Assembly (NCBI RefSeq): GCF_000270245.1
Contig: NC_015635.1
Location: forward strand, 1,550,001 to 1,614,000
Length of the DNA: 64,000 bases
Direction of reading: 5' to 3'
Source of the DNA: Microlunatus phosphovorus NM-1
Lineage (GTDB): Bacteria; Actinomycetota; Actinomycetes; Propionibacteriales; Propionibacteriaceae
Shown here: in pieces, positions 37,047 to 45,412 of the stretch
Position numbering within the stretch: position 1 is the first letter of the stretch
Layout of the letters: each line of letters begins with the position of its first letter
Translations under genes and position numbers: made by a program
Notes under the pieces: generated by a model
Database searches by the model: none
What the model was told of the DNA's origin: nothing
The model's input: only the letters and a program-made list of their open reading frames with translations

Positions 37047-37640
37047 TCACCCTTGGCCGGTAGCTGAGGCCGCGAACGCTTCGACAGCGGTCAGCGTCTC
37101 GTGCAGGACGTCGAGAGACTGGCGCCAGCCGGTTGAGCTGTGCAGTGCGTGGTCGGCCTCTGGAACCTCGATTACCCGTTGATCGTGGGGCTGCTCGAGT
37201 GGTCGGCGCCACAGCGGGTCCGCGGTGCCGCCCACCAGGAGCGAGGGCGCTGCATAGGTGCGGAGCGCAGCAGCCACGAACTCGTTGGTCAGCACCGGAG
37301 TCAGCCAGATCGCCGGATACCTCCGAGCCGATGCCCAGGCCGCGGCGAAGCTCCCGAGAGACTTCGCCAGCACCAACGTACGGTCGGCGTCGGCGAGTTG
37401 CCCGTCGAGGAGGTCAGCGCCGGTTTCGACGAACTGCCGGCAATCGTCGCTCGTGAGGTCCGTGGCGTCCCATCTCATCGTGATCACGTCCCATCCGGCT
37501 TGGGCCAGCACCTGGCAGGACCAGAAGAGGAGGGGATGATCGACGGTGTACCCACTGCCGGGAAGCACCAGGGCACGCCCGCAGGAACCGCCTGAGTGTG
37601 GAGATGGTGGCCACGTGCTGACGACGTATCGCTCGGTCAC
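37047..37640 (-). CDS. Small alpha/beta-hydrolase-like protein
   Basis: This 197-residue protein has LVLPGSGYTVDHPLLFW near residue 24 (oxyanion/His-Gly region), an elbow LVLAKSLGSFAA near residue 89 in which the usual first Gly is Lys, an acidic SLLVGGTADPLW near residue 133, and a His in VPEADHALHSS near residue 158. The size and the KSLG elbow match the dienelactone-hydrolase-related small hydrolases that are often uncharacterised. The ATG at 37640 lies 12 bases from the DUF1810 region on the same strand. Confidence 0.75.
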   Translation of the reverse strand: MTERYVVSTWPPSPHSGGSCGRALVLPGSGYTVDHPLLFWSCQVLAQAGWDVITMRWDATDLTSDDCRQFVETGADLLDGQLADADRTLVLAKSLGSFAAAWASARRYPAIWLTPVLTNEFVAAALRTYAAPSLLVGGTADPLWRRPLEQPHDQRVIEVPEADHALHSSTGWRQSLDVLHETLTAVEAFAASATGQG

Positions 37641-37663
37641 ACCGCGACTGTATGAGAGCGATG

Positions 37664-38158
37664 CTAGAGATTCCCGCCATAGACAAGCCGACGCATCCCG
37701 CCGGTCGAGTCCTCGGCCTCGAGGCTAAGACCGATCTTCACTGCGACCCGTTGCGACCTGACATTCTCCGGATGGATGATCGCAACCAGGTGTTCGACCC
37801 CGATCGACCGGGCGTGATCGCGGCATGCCGCGGCGGCTTCGGTGGCCAAGCCTCGACCCTGCAGTTCGGTCCGCACGTGGTAGCCGACCTCGAGTTCACG
37901 TCGCCCACAGACCTGCTGCCAAGTGAGTCCACAGTCACCGATGAACGTGTTGTTGTGGTCCTCGACGATCCATAGTCCGTATCCGTGTGCAGCGTAGTTG
38001 GCCTCGTTCCACTCGATCCAGGCCCGGGCGGCCTCGCGCGTCTTTGGCGAAGGGTAGAACTCCATCACCCGTGGGTCGCCGAGCAAGTCGGCCATGACGT
38101 CAAGGTCGTCCTCGGTCATCTGGCGAAAGCGCAGCCGAGCCGTGGACGGGGGCACCAT
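37664..38158 (-). CDS. GNAT acetyltransferase, RimJ/RimL-like
   Basis: The protein (164 residues from the ATG at 38158; a GTG at 38182 would add eight) begins with the RimJ/L-like TARLRFRQMTEDDLDVMADL and has the acetyl-CoA segment VGYHVRTELQGRGLATEAAA near residue 90, with intact Q/R-x-x-G-x-G/A, and NVRSQRVAVKIGL near residue 131. The role could be ribosomal-protein or small-molecule acetylation; the substrate is unknown. Confidence 0.82.
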   Translation of the reverse strand: MVPPSTARLRFRQMTEDDLDVMADLLGDPRVMEFYPSPKTREAARAWIEWNEANYAAHGYGLWIVEDHNNTFIGDCGLTWQQVCGRRELEVGYHVRTELQGRGLATEAAAACRDHARSIGVEHLVAIIHPENVRSQRVAVKIGLSLEAEDSTGGMRRLVYGGNL

Positions 38159-38188
38159 CACAGCATCGTAAGTGGGCAGCACTCACGT

Positions 38189-40012
38189 TCACGCGATTTG
38201 GTGGGGTCGGGCGGCTTGCCAGACCTGTTGGGCGAAGGGGTTGTCGCCGAGGAGGAGGGTGCCTTGGTTGGTGACAAGGGAGATCCAGCCGTGGGGTGAT
38301 CGCCAGAGGTGGGTGCCGGGTTCGGGTTGGCGGGTTTGCCAGCCGCCGAGGGTTTTGGTTCGGTGTTCGCTGCGGGTGAGGGGTCCGAGGTTGCCGACTC
38401 GGGTCTGTCCGGGTGGCCCGTTCTTCTGGTACGGAATCGAGTGATCCAGATCGAGCCGGCCGCCGGTGGTGATTTCGGTAGCCGGGCTGTAGGGGTAGAC
38501 CGATCCCGGATGGCGGGCTTGGACGGCTTCGCGGATCGTCGTGGGGATCTCGTAGTTGTCGACGGCGGCCACGTCGGCGGGGTCGAGGACGGGCCGGATG
38601 GTGATGTTGGCGTCGCTGTCGGTGAGCCAGCGGCGGAATTGTTCGAGGGTGATGGGTCCGTCGGCGGTGCGGAGCACGCCGTGGTGGTTGATCAGGGTGT
38701 GGTCGCTGACATGCACGTGGACGACGGCGCGGGTCCGGTTCGCGTTCAGTTCCGCCGAGGTCATGGGTCGCAGGTCGAAAGTGGATCCGCAGGCGCAGCC
38801 GCAGCAGTGACCGGCTCGTCCGTCGTGGTCTCTGGCGGCGGCACGGTCGAAGGCTGCGGGGATCGGGACTGGTATCCGCGCTGACTCATCCGTCGCCGCC
38901 TGCGGTGTCTCGCCGAGGTCGGCAGGCTCCCGGTAGTCGCCATCGTGGGCATCGCCGTCGGCGCGATCGGTGTTGTCGCGCTGTTGTTCGTGCCAGGCGC
39001 GGTCGGCGTCGCTGATTGGCGCTTCTTCCTGGTCTTCGGGGGCTGGCTCGTTGTTGGGGGTCTGGGAGGCGTGTGAGTCGTCGAGGTCGTCGAAGCTGGG
39101 TTGGTGGTAGTTCCCGTTTTGGCTGGTTTCCCAGCCGGCCGGGGGTAGGTCGTCTTCGGCCCAGGGGTCGGTGGGGTTGTCGAGGTGCGTGTTGACGCGG
39201 TCTTCGGGGTGGCGGGGGTCGTGGGGTTGGTCGGCGTGCCGGGCGAGCAGATCCCTCAAGCGTGCTTGGTGGGCGATGATGCCGACGGCTTTGGCGCGGC
39301 GGGCCCCGATGGGGTCGTCGTCGCCGTCGTCGGCGAGGCATTCGGCGACTCGGTCCACGAGGGCTTGGAAGGCGAGGGCGTCCCCGGCTTCGATTTTGGC
39401 GATCAGGGTTCGTAGTCCGTGTTCGCCTCGGTAGGTGCGGACGTCTTTGAGGGTGGCGGCTTCGTCGGCTCGTTGCTGGTAGGTGGCTTCGTCCACCTCG
39501 AGGAGGGTGGCGTCGAGCAGGTCGAGGAACCTCGGCCAGGCCATGGTCTCGACGTGCTGGGTGATTTTCAGGTCGACGAGCCAGGATGAGAGGCCGCCGA
39601 GGTGGCGGGTCTTGTCGGCGTACTGCATCGCTTTCCAGGCCCACACGTCACCGGCTTTGACGCGGTCCCACAGGCGGGGGAGGCGGTGTCGGATGGTCAG
39701 GGCGCAGGCGACCAGCCGACGCGCGGAGTCGAGGCTGGTCTGCAAGGTGTGTCCGAGTTCCGACGGACTGAACTCGGCGACCAGCGGTGTCGCCGCCCCG
39801 CCCAGTCGCACGAATCGTTCCTCACAGAGGTCCTGCACCGGTTCACCGTCGACCAACTCGAGGTCGGCGGGTGCGCTGTGGCAGTCGGCCCAGGCGGCGG
39901 CGATCAGGAGTTTGCGGCAGCCGGCGGTGCGTTCGGCGAGCATGGTGTCCGCGGCCAGGTTGAGCAGGGCGCGGGGGTTCCCGAGCGATGCCTCCAACCG
40001 ATCCTCGAACAT
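38189..40012 (-). CDS. DUF222 / HNH endonuclease family protein
   Basis: The 607-residue protein has the actinobacterial DUF222 N-terminal half, with segments such as ALTIRHRLPRLWDRVKAGDV near residue 110. A long acidic low-complexity linker follows (residues 270-400, rich in Asp, Pro and Gln), then a C-terminal HNH nuclease module GRLDLDHSIPYQKNGPPGQT near residue 525 with a following SEHRTKTLGGW. These genes belong to the 13E12-like repeat family, present in several copies in many actinobacterial genomes; function and mobility are unclear. The ATG at 40012 follows a good promoter-like sequence. C-rich coding-strand bias is marked. Confidence 0.85.
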   Translation of the reverse strand: MFEDRLEASLGNPRALLNLAADTMLAERTAGCRKLLIAAAWADCHSAPADLELVDGEPVQDLCEERFVRLGGAATPLVAEFSPSELGHTLQTSLDSARRLVACALTIRHRLPRLWDRVKAGDVWAWKAMQYADKTRHLGGLSSWLVDLKITQHVETMAWPRFLDLLDATLLEVDEATYQQRADEAATLKDVRTYRGEHGLRTLIAKIEAGDALAFQALVDRVAECLADDGDDDPIGARRAKAVGIIAHQARLRDLLARHADQPHDPRHPEDRVNTHLDNPTDPWAEDDLPPAGWETSQNGNYHQPSFDDLDDSHASQTPNNEPAPEDQEEAPISDADRAWHEQQRDNTDRADGDAHDGDYREPADLGETPQAATDESARIPVPIPAAFDRAAARDHDGRAGHCCGCACGSTFDLRPMTSAELNANRTRAVVHVHVSDHTLINHHGVLRTADGPITLEQFRRWLTDSDANITIRPVLDPADVAAVDNYEIPTTIREAVQARHPGSVYPYSPATEITTGGRLDLDHSIPYQKNGPPGQTRVGNLGPLTRSEHRTKTLGGWQTRQPEPGTHLWRSPHGWISLVTNQGTLLLGDNPFAQQVWQAARPHQIA

Positions 40013-40019
40013 GTCACCT

Positions 40020-40048
40020 ATTCTAGTCGAACAAGTGGGCGATAGCCA
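40020..40048 (-). promoter_or_regulatory. Candidate promoter of the DUF222-HNH gene
   Basis: Reading on the minus strand, TGGCTA (40048-40043) and TAGAAT (40025-40020) are separated by 17 bases, and TAGAAT lies only eight bases before the ATG at 40012. The transcript would be leaderless or nearly so. The surrounding 60 bases are distinctly AT-rich against the background. Confidence 0.4.
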
Positions 40049-40110
40049 GACTTTTTCCTTACCAAATAGAGAAAACCGAGAGTGTGGGACCGGTCTGGGG
40101 TTGCTGGTGA

Positions 40111-40677
40111 TCACCCCGGAATTGGCGGTTCTCCGCCCTGATCAGGGGGTCGAACAGTGGCGTACAGCAGCATGTCGGCGCGTCGATCGCCGATGGGCTG
40201 ATGGCTGCGGAGCAGGCCCTCACGGAGATAGCCGGCGGCCTCGGCCACCCGAATCGATCCGGTGTTCCACGGCTCGATGTACAGCTCGACTCGGAAGAGC
40301 TCAGGAATGGTCCAGCCGAATGCCGTGAGCGCGCTCAAGGCTTGCCTGGCAACACCGCGGTGTCGGGCAAACGGCGCCACCGCATACCCCGCCGTCGCTC
40401 GTCCCTCCGCCAGGCCGGCGACCCACAGTCCAGCCGTCCCCAGCGCTGAGCCATCCGAGCGATCGGCGACACAGAACGAGTAGCCGACCCCGGTCGCGAG
40501 TCGCTGGTGCTGGCGGGCGATGAACTCCAGTGCCTCCTGGCGGGTCGCGTTCGCGGGCAGGGACCCGATCAGCGGAAGGTACGGATCGGTCGCGAGGTCA
40601 CGGAGCATCTCGACGTCCGCGTCCTCGAACGGGCGCAGCACGACACCGCCGTACGCCAGCGCGACACTCGCACTCAT
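40111..40677 (-). CDS. GNAT acetyltransferase
   Basis: The 188-residue RimJ/RimL-like protein has VVLRPFEDADVEMLRDLA at the N-terminus, AGYAVAPFARHRGVARQALS near residue 94 (acetyl-CoA loop, x-R-H-R-G-V-A) and PWNTGSIRVAEAAGY near residue 138. The substrate is unknown. The ATG at 40677 has AAAGG six bases upstream, which makes it preferable to the GTG two codons before. It is the third acetyltransferase of the window and lies in the same accessory block as the one at 37664. Confidence 0.82.
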   Translation of the reverse strand: MSASVALAYGGVVLRPFEDADVEMLRDLATDPYLPLIGSLPANATRQEALEFIARQHQRLATGVGYSFCVADRSDGSALGTAGLWVAGLAEGRATAGYAVAPFARHRGVARQALSALTAFGWTIPELFRVELYIEPWNTGSIRVAEAAGYLREGLLRSHQPIGDRRADMLLYATVRPPDQGGEPPIPG

Positions 40678-40769
40678 GGCCACCTTTCTATCCGGAGTTC
40701 TATCCGACGCGACGACGCAGATGGAATCGGTTTGGGTGCCGGTGCCGAATGTGGAAACGTTGACCCGCC

Positions 40770-42368
40770 ATGTTGGTTGCCCGAGACCTCGAGATTCGCG
40801 CCGGAGCGCGACTGCTGCTGGAGCATGCCAGTTTCCAGATCGCTGCCGGAGACAAGATCGGTCTGGTCGGGCGCAACGGCGCCGGCAAGACGACCATGAC
40901 CAAGATCCTGGCCGGGGAGGGCCAGCCGGCGGCCGGCACTGTCACTCGCGGCGGTCCGATCGGCTACCTGCCGCAGGACCCGCGGACCGGCGACCTGGAC
41001 ATCCTCGCGAAGAACCGCATCCTCGCCGCCCGCGGGCTGGATGCTGTCGTCGCGAGGCTGCGTGACGCGGAGCTGAAGATGGGCGACGATTCCGAAGCCG
41101 TGCGCGATCAGGCCATGGCGAAGTATGCGCGGGCCGAGGCCGAGCTGGCCGCAGCCGGCGGCTACGCCGCGGAGTCGGAGGCGGCCCGGATCGCCAGCAA
41201 CCTCGGGCTGCCCGAGCGAGTGCTGCACCAGCCACTCCGTACGCTGTCCGGTGGTCAGCGCCGACGGGTCGAGCTGGCGCGGATCTTGTTCGCCGGTGCC
41301 GAGACTCTGCTGCTGGACGAGCCGACCAACCACCTCGACGCCGACTCGATCGGCTGGCTGCGCAGCTATCTGCAGGGCTATTCCGGCGGCCTGATCGTGA
41401 TCAGCCACGATGTCGGGCTGCTGTCCGCGACGGTGAACAAGGTGTTCCACCTCGATGCCAACCGCGCCGAGCTCGACATCTACTCGATGGACTGGAAGCG
41501 CTATCTGTTGCAGCGGGAGACCGACGAGAAGCGACGCCGGCGCGAACGACTGAACGCCGAGCGCAAGGCCGATCAGCTGCTCACCCAGGCCGACAAGATG
41601 CGCGCCAAGGCGACCAAGGCGACCGCTGCGCAGAACATGGCGCGGCGGGCCGAGCGGCTGCTGGCCGGCATCGAGGGAGAGCGTGCCGCGGATCGGGTCG
41701 CCAAGATCCGATTCCCGGACCCGGCACCGAGCGGCAAGACCCCGTTGACGGCGGCCGACCTGAGCAAGTCGTACGGCTCGCTCGAGGTGTTCACCGGAGT
41801 GGATCTGGCGATCGACCGCGGCAGCCAGGTCGTCGTGCTCGGCTTGAACGGCGCCGGCAAGACCACTCTGCTACGGATCCTGGCCGGCATCGAGGAGCCC
41901 GACACCGGGGAAGTGCGGCCCGGACACGGGCTGCGACTGGGGTACTACGCCCAGGAGCACGAAACCCTCGACACCTCGCGTACGGTGCTCGCCAACATGA
42001 AGTCGGCCGCGCCCGACCTCAACGAGACCGACGTGCGCAAGGTCCTTGGCTCCTTCCTGTTCTCCGGCGACGACGTCGAGAAGCCGGCCGCCGTGCTGTC
42101 CGGTGGCGAGAAGACGCGGCTGGCACTGGCCATGCTGGTCGTCTCCAGTGCGAACGTACTGTTGTTGGACGAGCCGACCAACAACCTCGATCCGGCCTCG
42201 CGGGCGGAAGTCCTCGATGCCATCCGGCGCTATGCCGGCGCCGTTGTGCTGGTCACCCACGACGAGGGGGCGGTGGAGGCGCTCGATCCCGATCGGGTGC
42301 TGCTGTTGCCCGATGGCGTCGAGGACCTGTGGAACCCCGATTACGCGGATCTCATCTCGCTGGCTTGA
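40770..42368 (+). CDS. ABC-F family ATPase (ribosome-associated)
   Basis: The 532-residue protein has two ABC domains and no membrane segments. Walker A motifs are GRNGAGKTT near residue 35 and GLNGAGKTT near residue 354. The signatures are TLSGGQRRRVELA near 160 and LSGGEKTRLALAM near 450. The two Walker B motifs both read LLLDEPTN(H/N)LD. The linker between the domains (residues 240-320) is a charged coiled helix, as in translation factors of the EttA/Uup class. ABC-F proteins act on the ribosome; some protect against antibiotics. The gene corresponds in position to M. tuberculosis Rv1473, from memory. Confidence 0.93.
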   Translation: MLVARDLEIRAGARLLLEHASFQIAAGDKIGLVGRNGAGKTTMTKILAGEGQPAAGTVTRGGPIGYLPQDPRTGDLDILAKNRILAARGLDAVVARLRDAELKMGDDSEAVRDQAMAKYARAEAELAAAGGYAAESEAARIASNLGLPERVLHQPLRTLSGGQRRRVELARILFAGAETLLLDEPTNHLDADSIGWLRSYLQGYSGGLIVISHDVGLLSATVNKVFHLDANRAELDIYSMDWKRYLLQRETDEKRRRRERLNAERKADQLLTQADKMRAKATKATAAQNMARRAERLLAGIEGERAADRVAKIRFPDPAPSGKTPLTAADLSKSYGSLEVFTGVDLAIDRGSQVVVLGLNGAGKTTLLRILAGIEEPDTGEVRPGHGLRLGYYAQEHETLDTSRTVLANMKSAAPDLNETDVRKVLGSFLFSGDDVEKPAAVLSGGEKTRLALAMLVVSSANVLLLDEPTNNLDPASRAEVLDAIRRYAGAVVLVTHDEGAVEALDPDRVLLLPDGVEDLWNPDYADLISLA

Positions 42369-42469
42369 ACTACGCGACCCTCGTGGGCGCTTTCGGGCAG
42401 GAAAGATGCTAGAAAGTGACTGATCGGTGTTCATCACCGATCCACACCCCGATCGCTCGAGGAGGCGCG

Positions 42470-42697
42470 ATGGCCAAGGTTGTCCGGGGAGCCCGCATCA
42501 CAGGCGCCCAGCGCGAGAAGCTCGCCGCGCAATACGTCAAGAAGTACGAGTCCGGGCAGAGCATTCGCCAGATCGCCGACAAGGCCGGCCGGTCGTACGG
42601 TTTCGTGCACGGCGTGCTGGTCGAGAGCGGCATAGCCCTGCGGGGACGGGGCGGGGCTACTCGTGGGACGACGAAAAGAGCCCGCGCTACCGGCTGA
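42470..42697 (+). CDS. Small helix-turn-helix protein
   Basis: The 75-residue basic protein has a single HTH (YESGQSIRQIADKAGRSYGF, residues 25-44) and a short basic tail. It resembles the small regulator that follows the ABC-F gene in mycobacteria (Rv1473A, from memory). The ATG at 42470 has a perfect GGAGG five bases upstream. The target is unknown. It lies about 100 bases after the ABC-F gene and may be transcribed separately. Confidence 0.85.
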   Translation: MAKVVRGARITGAQREKLAAQYVKKYESGQSIRQIADKAGRSYGFVHGVLVESGIALRGRGGATRGTTKRARATG

Positions 42698-42704
42698 GCG
42701 CACA

Positions 42705-42746
42705 AGCTGCAGGATCATCACCGACTACGGGGATAATCCTGCAGCT
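42705..42746. terminator. Bidirectional terminator hairpin overlapping the rlmA stop codon
   Basis: AGCTGCAGGAT (42705-42715) and ATCCTGCAGCT (42736-42746) form a perfect 11-base stem with a 20-base loop between convergent genes. The right arm includes part of the TAG stop of the methyltransferase gene. Confidence 0.65.
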
Positions 42747-43572
42747 AAGTCTGACGCCAGAGCGTGACCAGACAGGACAGCGTGATCGGGCGTGGCCAGG
42801 TCAGACCGTCGATGGTTGCGCGCACGTCGGCCGTCGTGCTGTGGAAGGCATTCGGCCCCATCAGCACCGCCCGGACCGCGTCGTCGGCTGACCAGGCGTT
42901 CTGCTCGGTCACCGCGGCCTGATCAACCCTGATCAGCCCAACCTGACCGAGTGACTCGGTGAGCCGATCCTCCTTGCCCGGCTCGACGCCCAGCAGCCCA
43001 CAGGCCTCCCTGAGTTCGATCAGGTGGTCCGCGGAGGGTGTCACGGTGATCAGCGTGCCCCCAGGTCGCAGCACCCGGGCGAACTCCTCGGCATTGCGTG
43101 GCGAGAACACGCTCAGGATCAGGTCCACAGATCCGGAGGCGACGGGCATCTGGGTCCAGGCATCGGCGGTGATCACCCCGAGCCGCGGATGGGCGCGCGC
43201 CGCGCGGCGACAGGCTGCCACCGAGATGTCGAGGCCGAGGGCTCGTGTCTCGGTGCGCGCTCCCAACACCTGCGAGACGTAGTGGCCGGTCCCGGTGCCG
43301 ACATCCAGCACCGTCTCGACATCGGTCGGCAGCGCCGCGACGATTCCCTCTGTGATCGCCGCATAGCGTCGGCTGCCCAGCAGTTCGGCCCGGGCATCGA
43401 CCATGGCGGGAGTGTCGGCGTGCGCAGGTTGCGCCGCCCCGGTGAGGTTGGCGTAGCCCTGTTTCGCCAGGTCGTACGCGTGTCCCTGCTGGCACCGCAG
43501 AGTCCGGCCGAGGAGTTCGAACGCACCGGCACAGTGCGGGCATCGCAACAGGTCGAGAACGACGTCGATCAC
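42745..43572 (-). CDS. 23S rRNA (guanine-N1)-methyltransferase, RlmA/TlrB family
   Basis: The 275-residue protein begins with the zinc finger LRCPHCAGAFELLGRTLRC (residues 9-27) followed by QQGHAYDLAKQGYANLT. The methyltransferase core follows, with SAM motif VLDVGTGTGHYVSQ near residue 88. Family members methylate G745 or G748 of 23S rRNA; the Gram-positive type (G748) can affect tylosin or mycinamicin sensitivity. Which position is used here is not visible. The GTG start overlaps the SDR stop by four bases. Confidence 0.87.
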   Translation of the reverse strand: MIDVVLDLLRCPHCAGAFELLGRTLRCQQGHAYDLAKQGYANLTGAAQPAHADTPAMVDARAELLGSRRYAAITEGIVAALPTDVETVLDVGTGTGHYVSQVLGARTETRALGLDISVAACRRAARAHPRLGVITADAWTQMPVASGSVDLILSVFSPRNAEEFARVLRPGGTLITVTPSADHLIELREACGLLGVEPGKEDRLTESLGQVGLIRVDQAAVTEQNAWSADDAVRAVLMGPNAFHSTTADVRATIDGLTWPRPITLSCLVTLWRQT

Positions 43573-44330
43573 AGCGCGCGGGTGGCCCCGCCGTCCACGG
43601 CCACGACCGAACCGGTCACGTACGAGGCCGCGGGGGACAGCAAGAACGCCGCGATGCGACCGAACTCCTCCGGCCGGCCGTAGCGGCGCAGCGGAATACT
43701 GGACTCGTGCCGGGCCCGCAGCGCCACCGGGTCGGAAGCAAGCGAGTCGAGGTAGGCGACTCGGTCGGTCTCCACCCGCCCCGGCATCAGCCCGACGACC
43801 CGAGTCCCCTGAGGGCCGAGCTCATCGGCCAGCTGCTTGACCAGCATGGCCAACCCGGGCCGCAGGCCGTTGGACACCGCCAAGCCGCCGATCGGAGCCT
43901 TGACTGAGGTGGAGAGCACCCACGCGATCGCCAGGTCGGCAGCGGTGCCATGCGCGACCACGGCCCGGGTCACCCGCAGAGCGGCCAGGAACACCGACTC
44001 GAACCCGGCTAGCCAGTCCTTCTCCGAGGTGCCGAGCGCGGAACCCGCGGCCGGCCCACCGACGCTCACCAGCGCGCCGTCCAGGCGGCCAAAGCTGTCC
44101 AGAGCGAGCTGGGCCGCCAACTCGGCGGTCTCCGAATGCGCCAGATCAGCGGTCAACGCGACGGCATTCTCCGCGCCGAGCTCGGCCACGGTCTCGGCCA
44201 GTGCGGATTCCCGCCGCGCGACGAGCACGACGCGCGCACCCTCGGCGACGAGCTGAGCAGCAGTCGCCCGACCCAGGCCGCTGCTCGCCGCGGTGACGAC
44301 GAATACCCGGTCACGCAGTCTCAGATCCAT
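43569..44330 (-). CDS. SDR-family protein with altered active site
   Basis: The 253-residue protein has the SDR fold. The N-terminal nucleotide motif is VVTAASSGLGRATA near residue 10, and the C-terminal AAFLLSPAASYVTGSVVAVD is typical of FabG-like enzymes. At the catalytic site the Ser segment is VLSTSVKAPIGG, but the YxxxK element is replaced by AVSNGLRPG, so both Tyr and Lys are lost. The asparagine of NNAG is also missing (SVGGP). This subgroup is known in actinobacteria as atypical 3-oxoacyl reductase-like SDRs. It overlaps the methyltransferase and SURF1 genes, forming one minus-strand unit. Confidence 0.82.
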   Translation of the reverse strand: MDLRLRDRVFVVTAASSGLGRATAAQLVAEGARVVLVARRESALAETVAELGAENAVALTADLAHSETAELAAQLALDSFGRLDGALVSVGGPAAGSALGTSEKDWLAGFESVFLAALRVTRAVVAHGTAADLAIAWVLSTSVKAPIGGLAVSNGLRPGLAMLVKQLADELGPQGTRVVGLMPGRVETDRVAYLDSLASDPVALRARHESSIPLRRYGRPEEFGRIAAFLLSPAASYVTGSVVAVDGGATRAL

Positions 44331-45084
44331 GCGCCGATCCTGACACGGTGGCAGCTTGCTTCGCCCGAGCCGCGCGACGATCGCGCAGGTCCGAGCGGAT
44401 GAACACGAAGATGCCGAGGAGGCCGACCCCGGCGAACATGAACCACTGCATCGCGTACCAGAAGTGCGGTCCGCTGGACAGCTCCGGCACCTCGATCGGG
44501 ACCAGACCGCCGGTCTGGGCCGGAGTGACCTCCGTCGCTCCGATGTAGCCGTCGGCCACCGGATAGCCGAGGGACTGCTGGATGGCTTCGGAGTTGATCA
44601 GCCGCACGGTGCCGTCCTGCGGGGTGATCGCCCCGCTGCGTCCGTGCTCGCTGCGGCGGACATGGCCGATGACGGTCACCTCACCGTTCGGTGGCGCCGG
44701 CCCAGTGCTCATCGGAGCAGTGCCCGGCGCGGTGGCGATGAACCCGCGGCTGACGAGCAGCGTGCCGGACGCCGTCTGCAACGGGGTCAGGATCTCGACG
44801 CCTCGGTCGTCGCCATTGTTGCGATTGCGTACCACGAGCTGGTGCGCAGCATCGAACGTGCCGGTGGCACGGACCAGCTGCCACTGGTCGTCATCGACGA
44901 TCGGATGGGTGAAGACCTGCTCGTACGGCTTGACCGGTGCTTGCTCGTTCCTGATCGTCGCGGCGTTGTGACCTTCCCGCTCGGCAAGCCGACGCAACTG
45001 CCACTGGCCGAGGTTGACGAACACGATCCCGAGCGCCACCACGAAGACGACGAGCAGCGCCCACCGCAGCCAGAGTCGTCGCAC
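44311..45084 (-). CDS. SURF1-like cytochrome oxidase biogenesis protein
   Basis: The 257-residue protein has the SURF1 topology: one N-terminal membrane segment (LRWALLVVFVVALGIVFVNL) followed by GQWQLRRLAERE, a periplasmic-type beta domain, and a C-terminal membrane segment (HFWYAMQWFMFAGVGLLGIF). The family aids haem A insertion into aa3 oxidase, which fits ctaA and ctaB in this window. The start is uncertain: GTG 45084 puts the membrane segment near the N-terminus as in homologues and has GGAGG very close; ATG 45123 would overlap the previous gene by 29 bases. Confidence 0.85.
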   Translation of the reverse strand: MRRLWLRWALLVVFVVALGIVFVNLGQWQLRRLAEREGHNAATIRNEQAPVKPYEQVFTHPIVDDDQWQLVRATGTFDAAHQLVVRNRNNGDDRGVEILTPLQTASGTLLVSRGFIATAPGTAPMSTGPAPPNGEVTVIGHVRRSEHGRSGAITPQDGTVRLINSEAIQQSLGYPVADGYIGATEVTPAQTGGLVPIEVPELSSGPHFWYAMQWFMFAGVGLLGIFVFIRSDLRDRRAARAKQAATVSGSAHGSETA

Positions 45085-45094
45085 GGCCTCCAGG

Positions 45095-45367
45095 TTAGGC
45101 GCTGCCCTCGGACGAGCCGGCATCGGTGGGATCGTCGGCCAGGACCAGTTCGGTCACCCTTGCGGCGGCGCCACCGAGGGTCTCGATCCCACGGCCGACG
45201 GCGACGCCGAGCAGGTAGGTCGTCAGCGGTGCGGCGGTTCGCTCCACTTCATGCGCACAGTCGCGCGCCAGGTCCAGCAGGGTGTGGATGTCGTTGTTGT
45301 CGAGCCGAGCGTCGGTGATGCCGAGTTCGGCGGCGGCACGGTCCAGCCAGGTGCTCAGATCCGTCAC
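45095..45367 (-). CDS. DUF6457 domain small protein
   Basis: The 90-residue acidic protein (MTDLSTWLDRAAAELGI, LLDLARDCAHEVERTAAPLT, TYLLGVAVGRG) matches the small helical DUF6457 proteins that accompany molybdenum-cofactor genes (mobA, fdhD, moaA) in actinobacteria. The GTG start at 45367 is divergent from fdhD across 45 bases. The function is unknown; partnership with molybdoenzyme maturation is inferred from neighbours. Confidence 0.75.
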   Translation of the reverse strand: MTDLSTWLDRAAAELGITDARLDNNDIHTLLDLARDCAHEVERTAAPLTTYLLGVAVGRGIETLGGAAARVTELVLADDPTDAGSSEGSA

Positions 45368-45412
45368 GATTCTCGATTCCTCGGGTTGGGATGTGTTTGA
45401 CAGGATGTTTCC

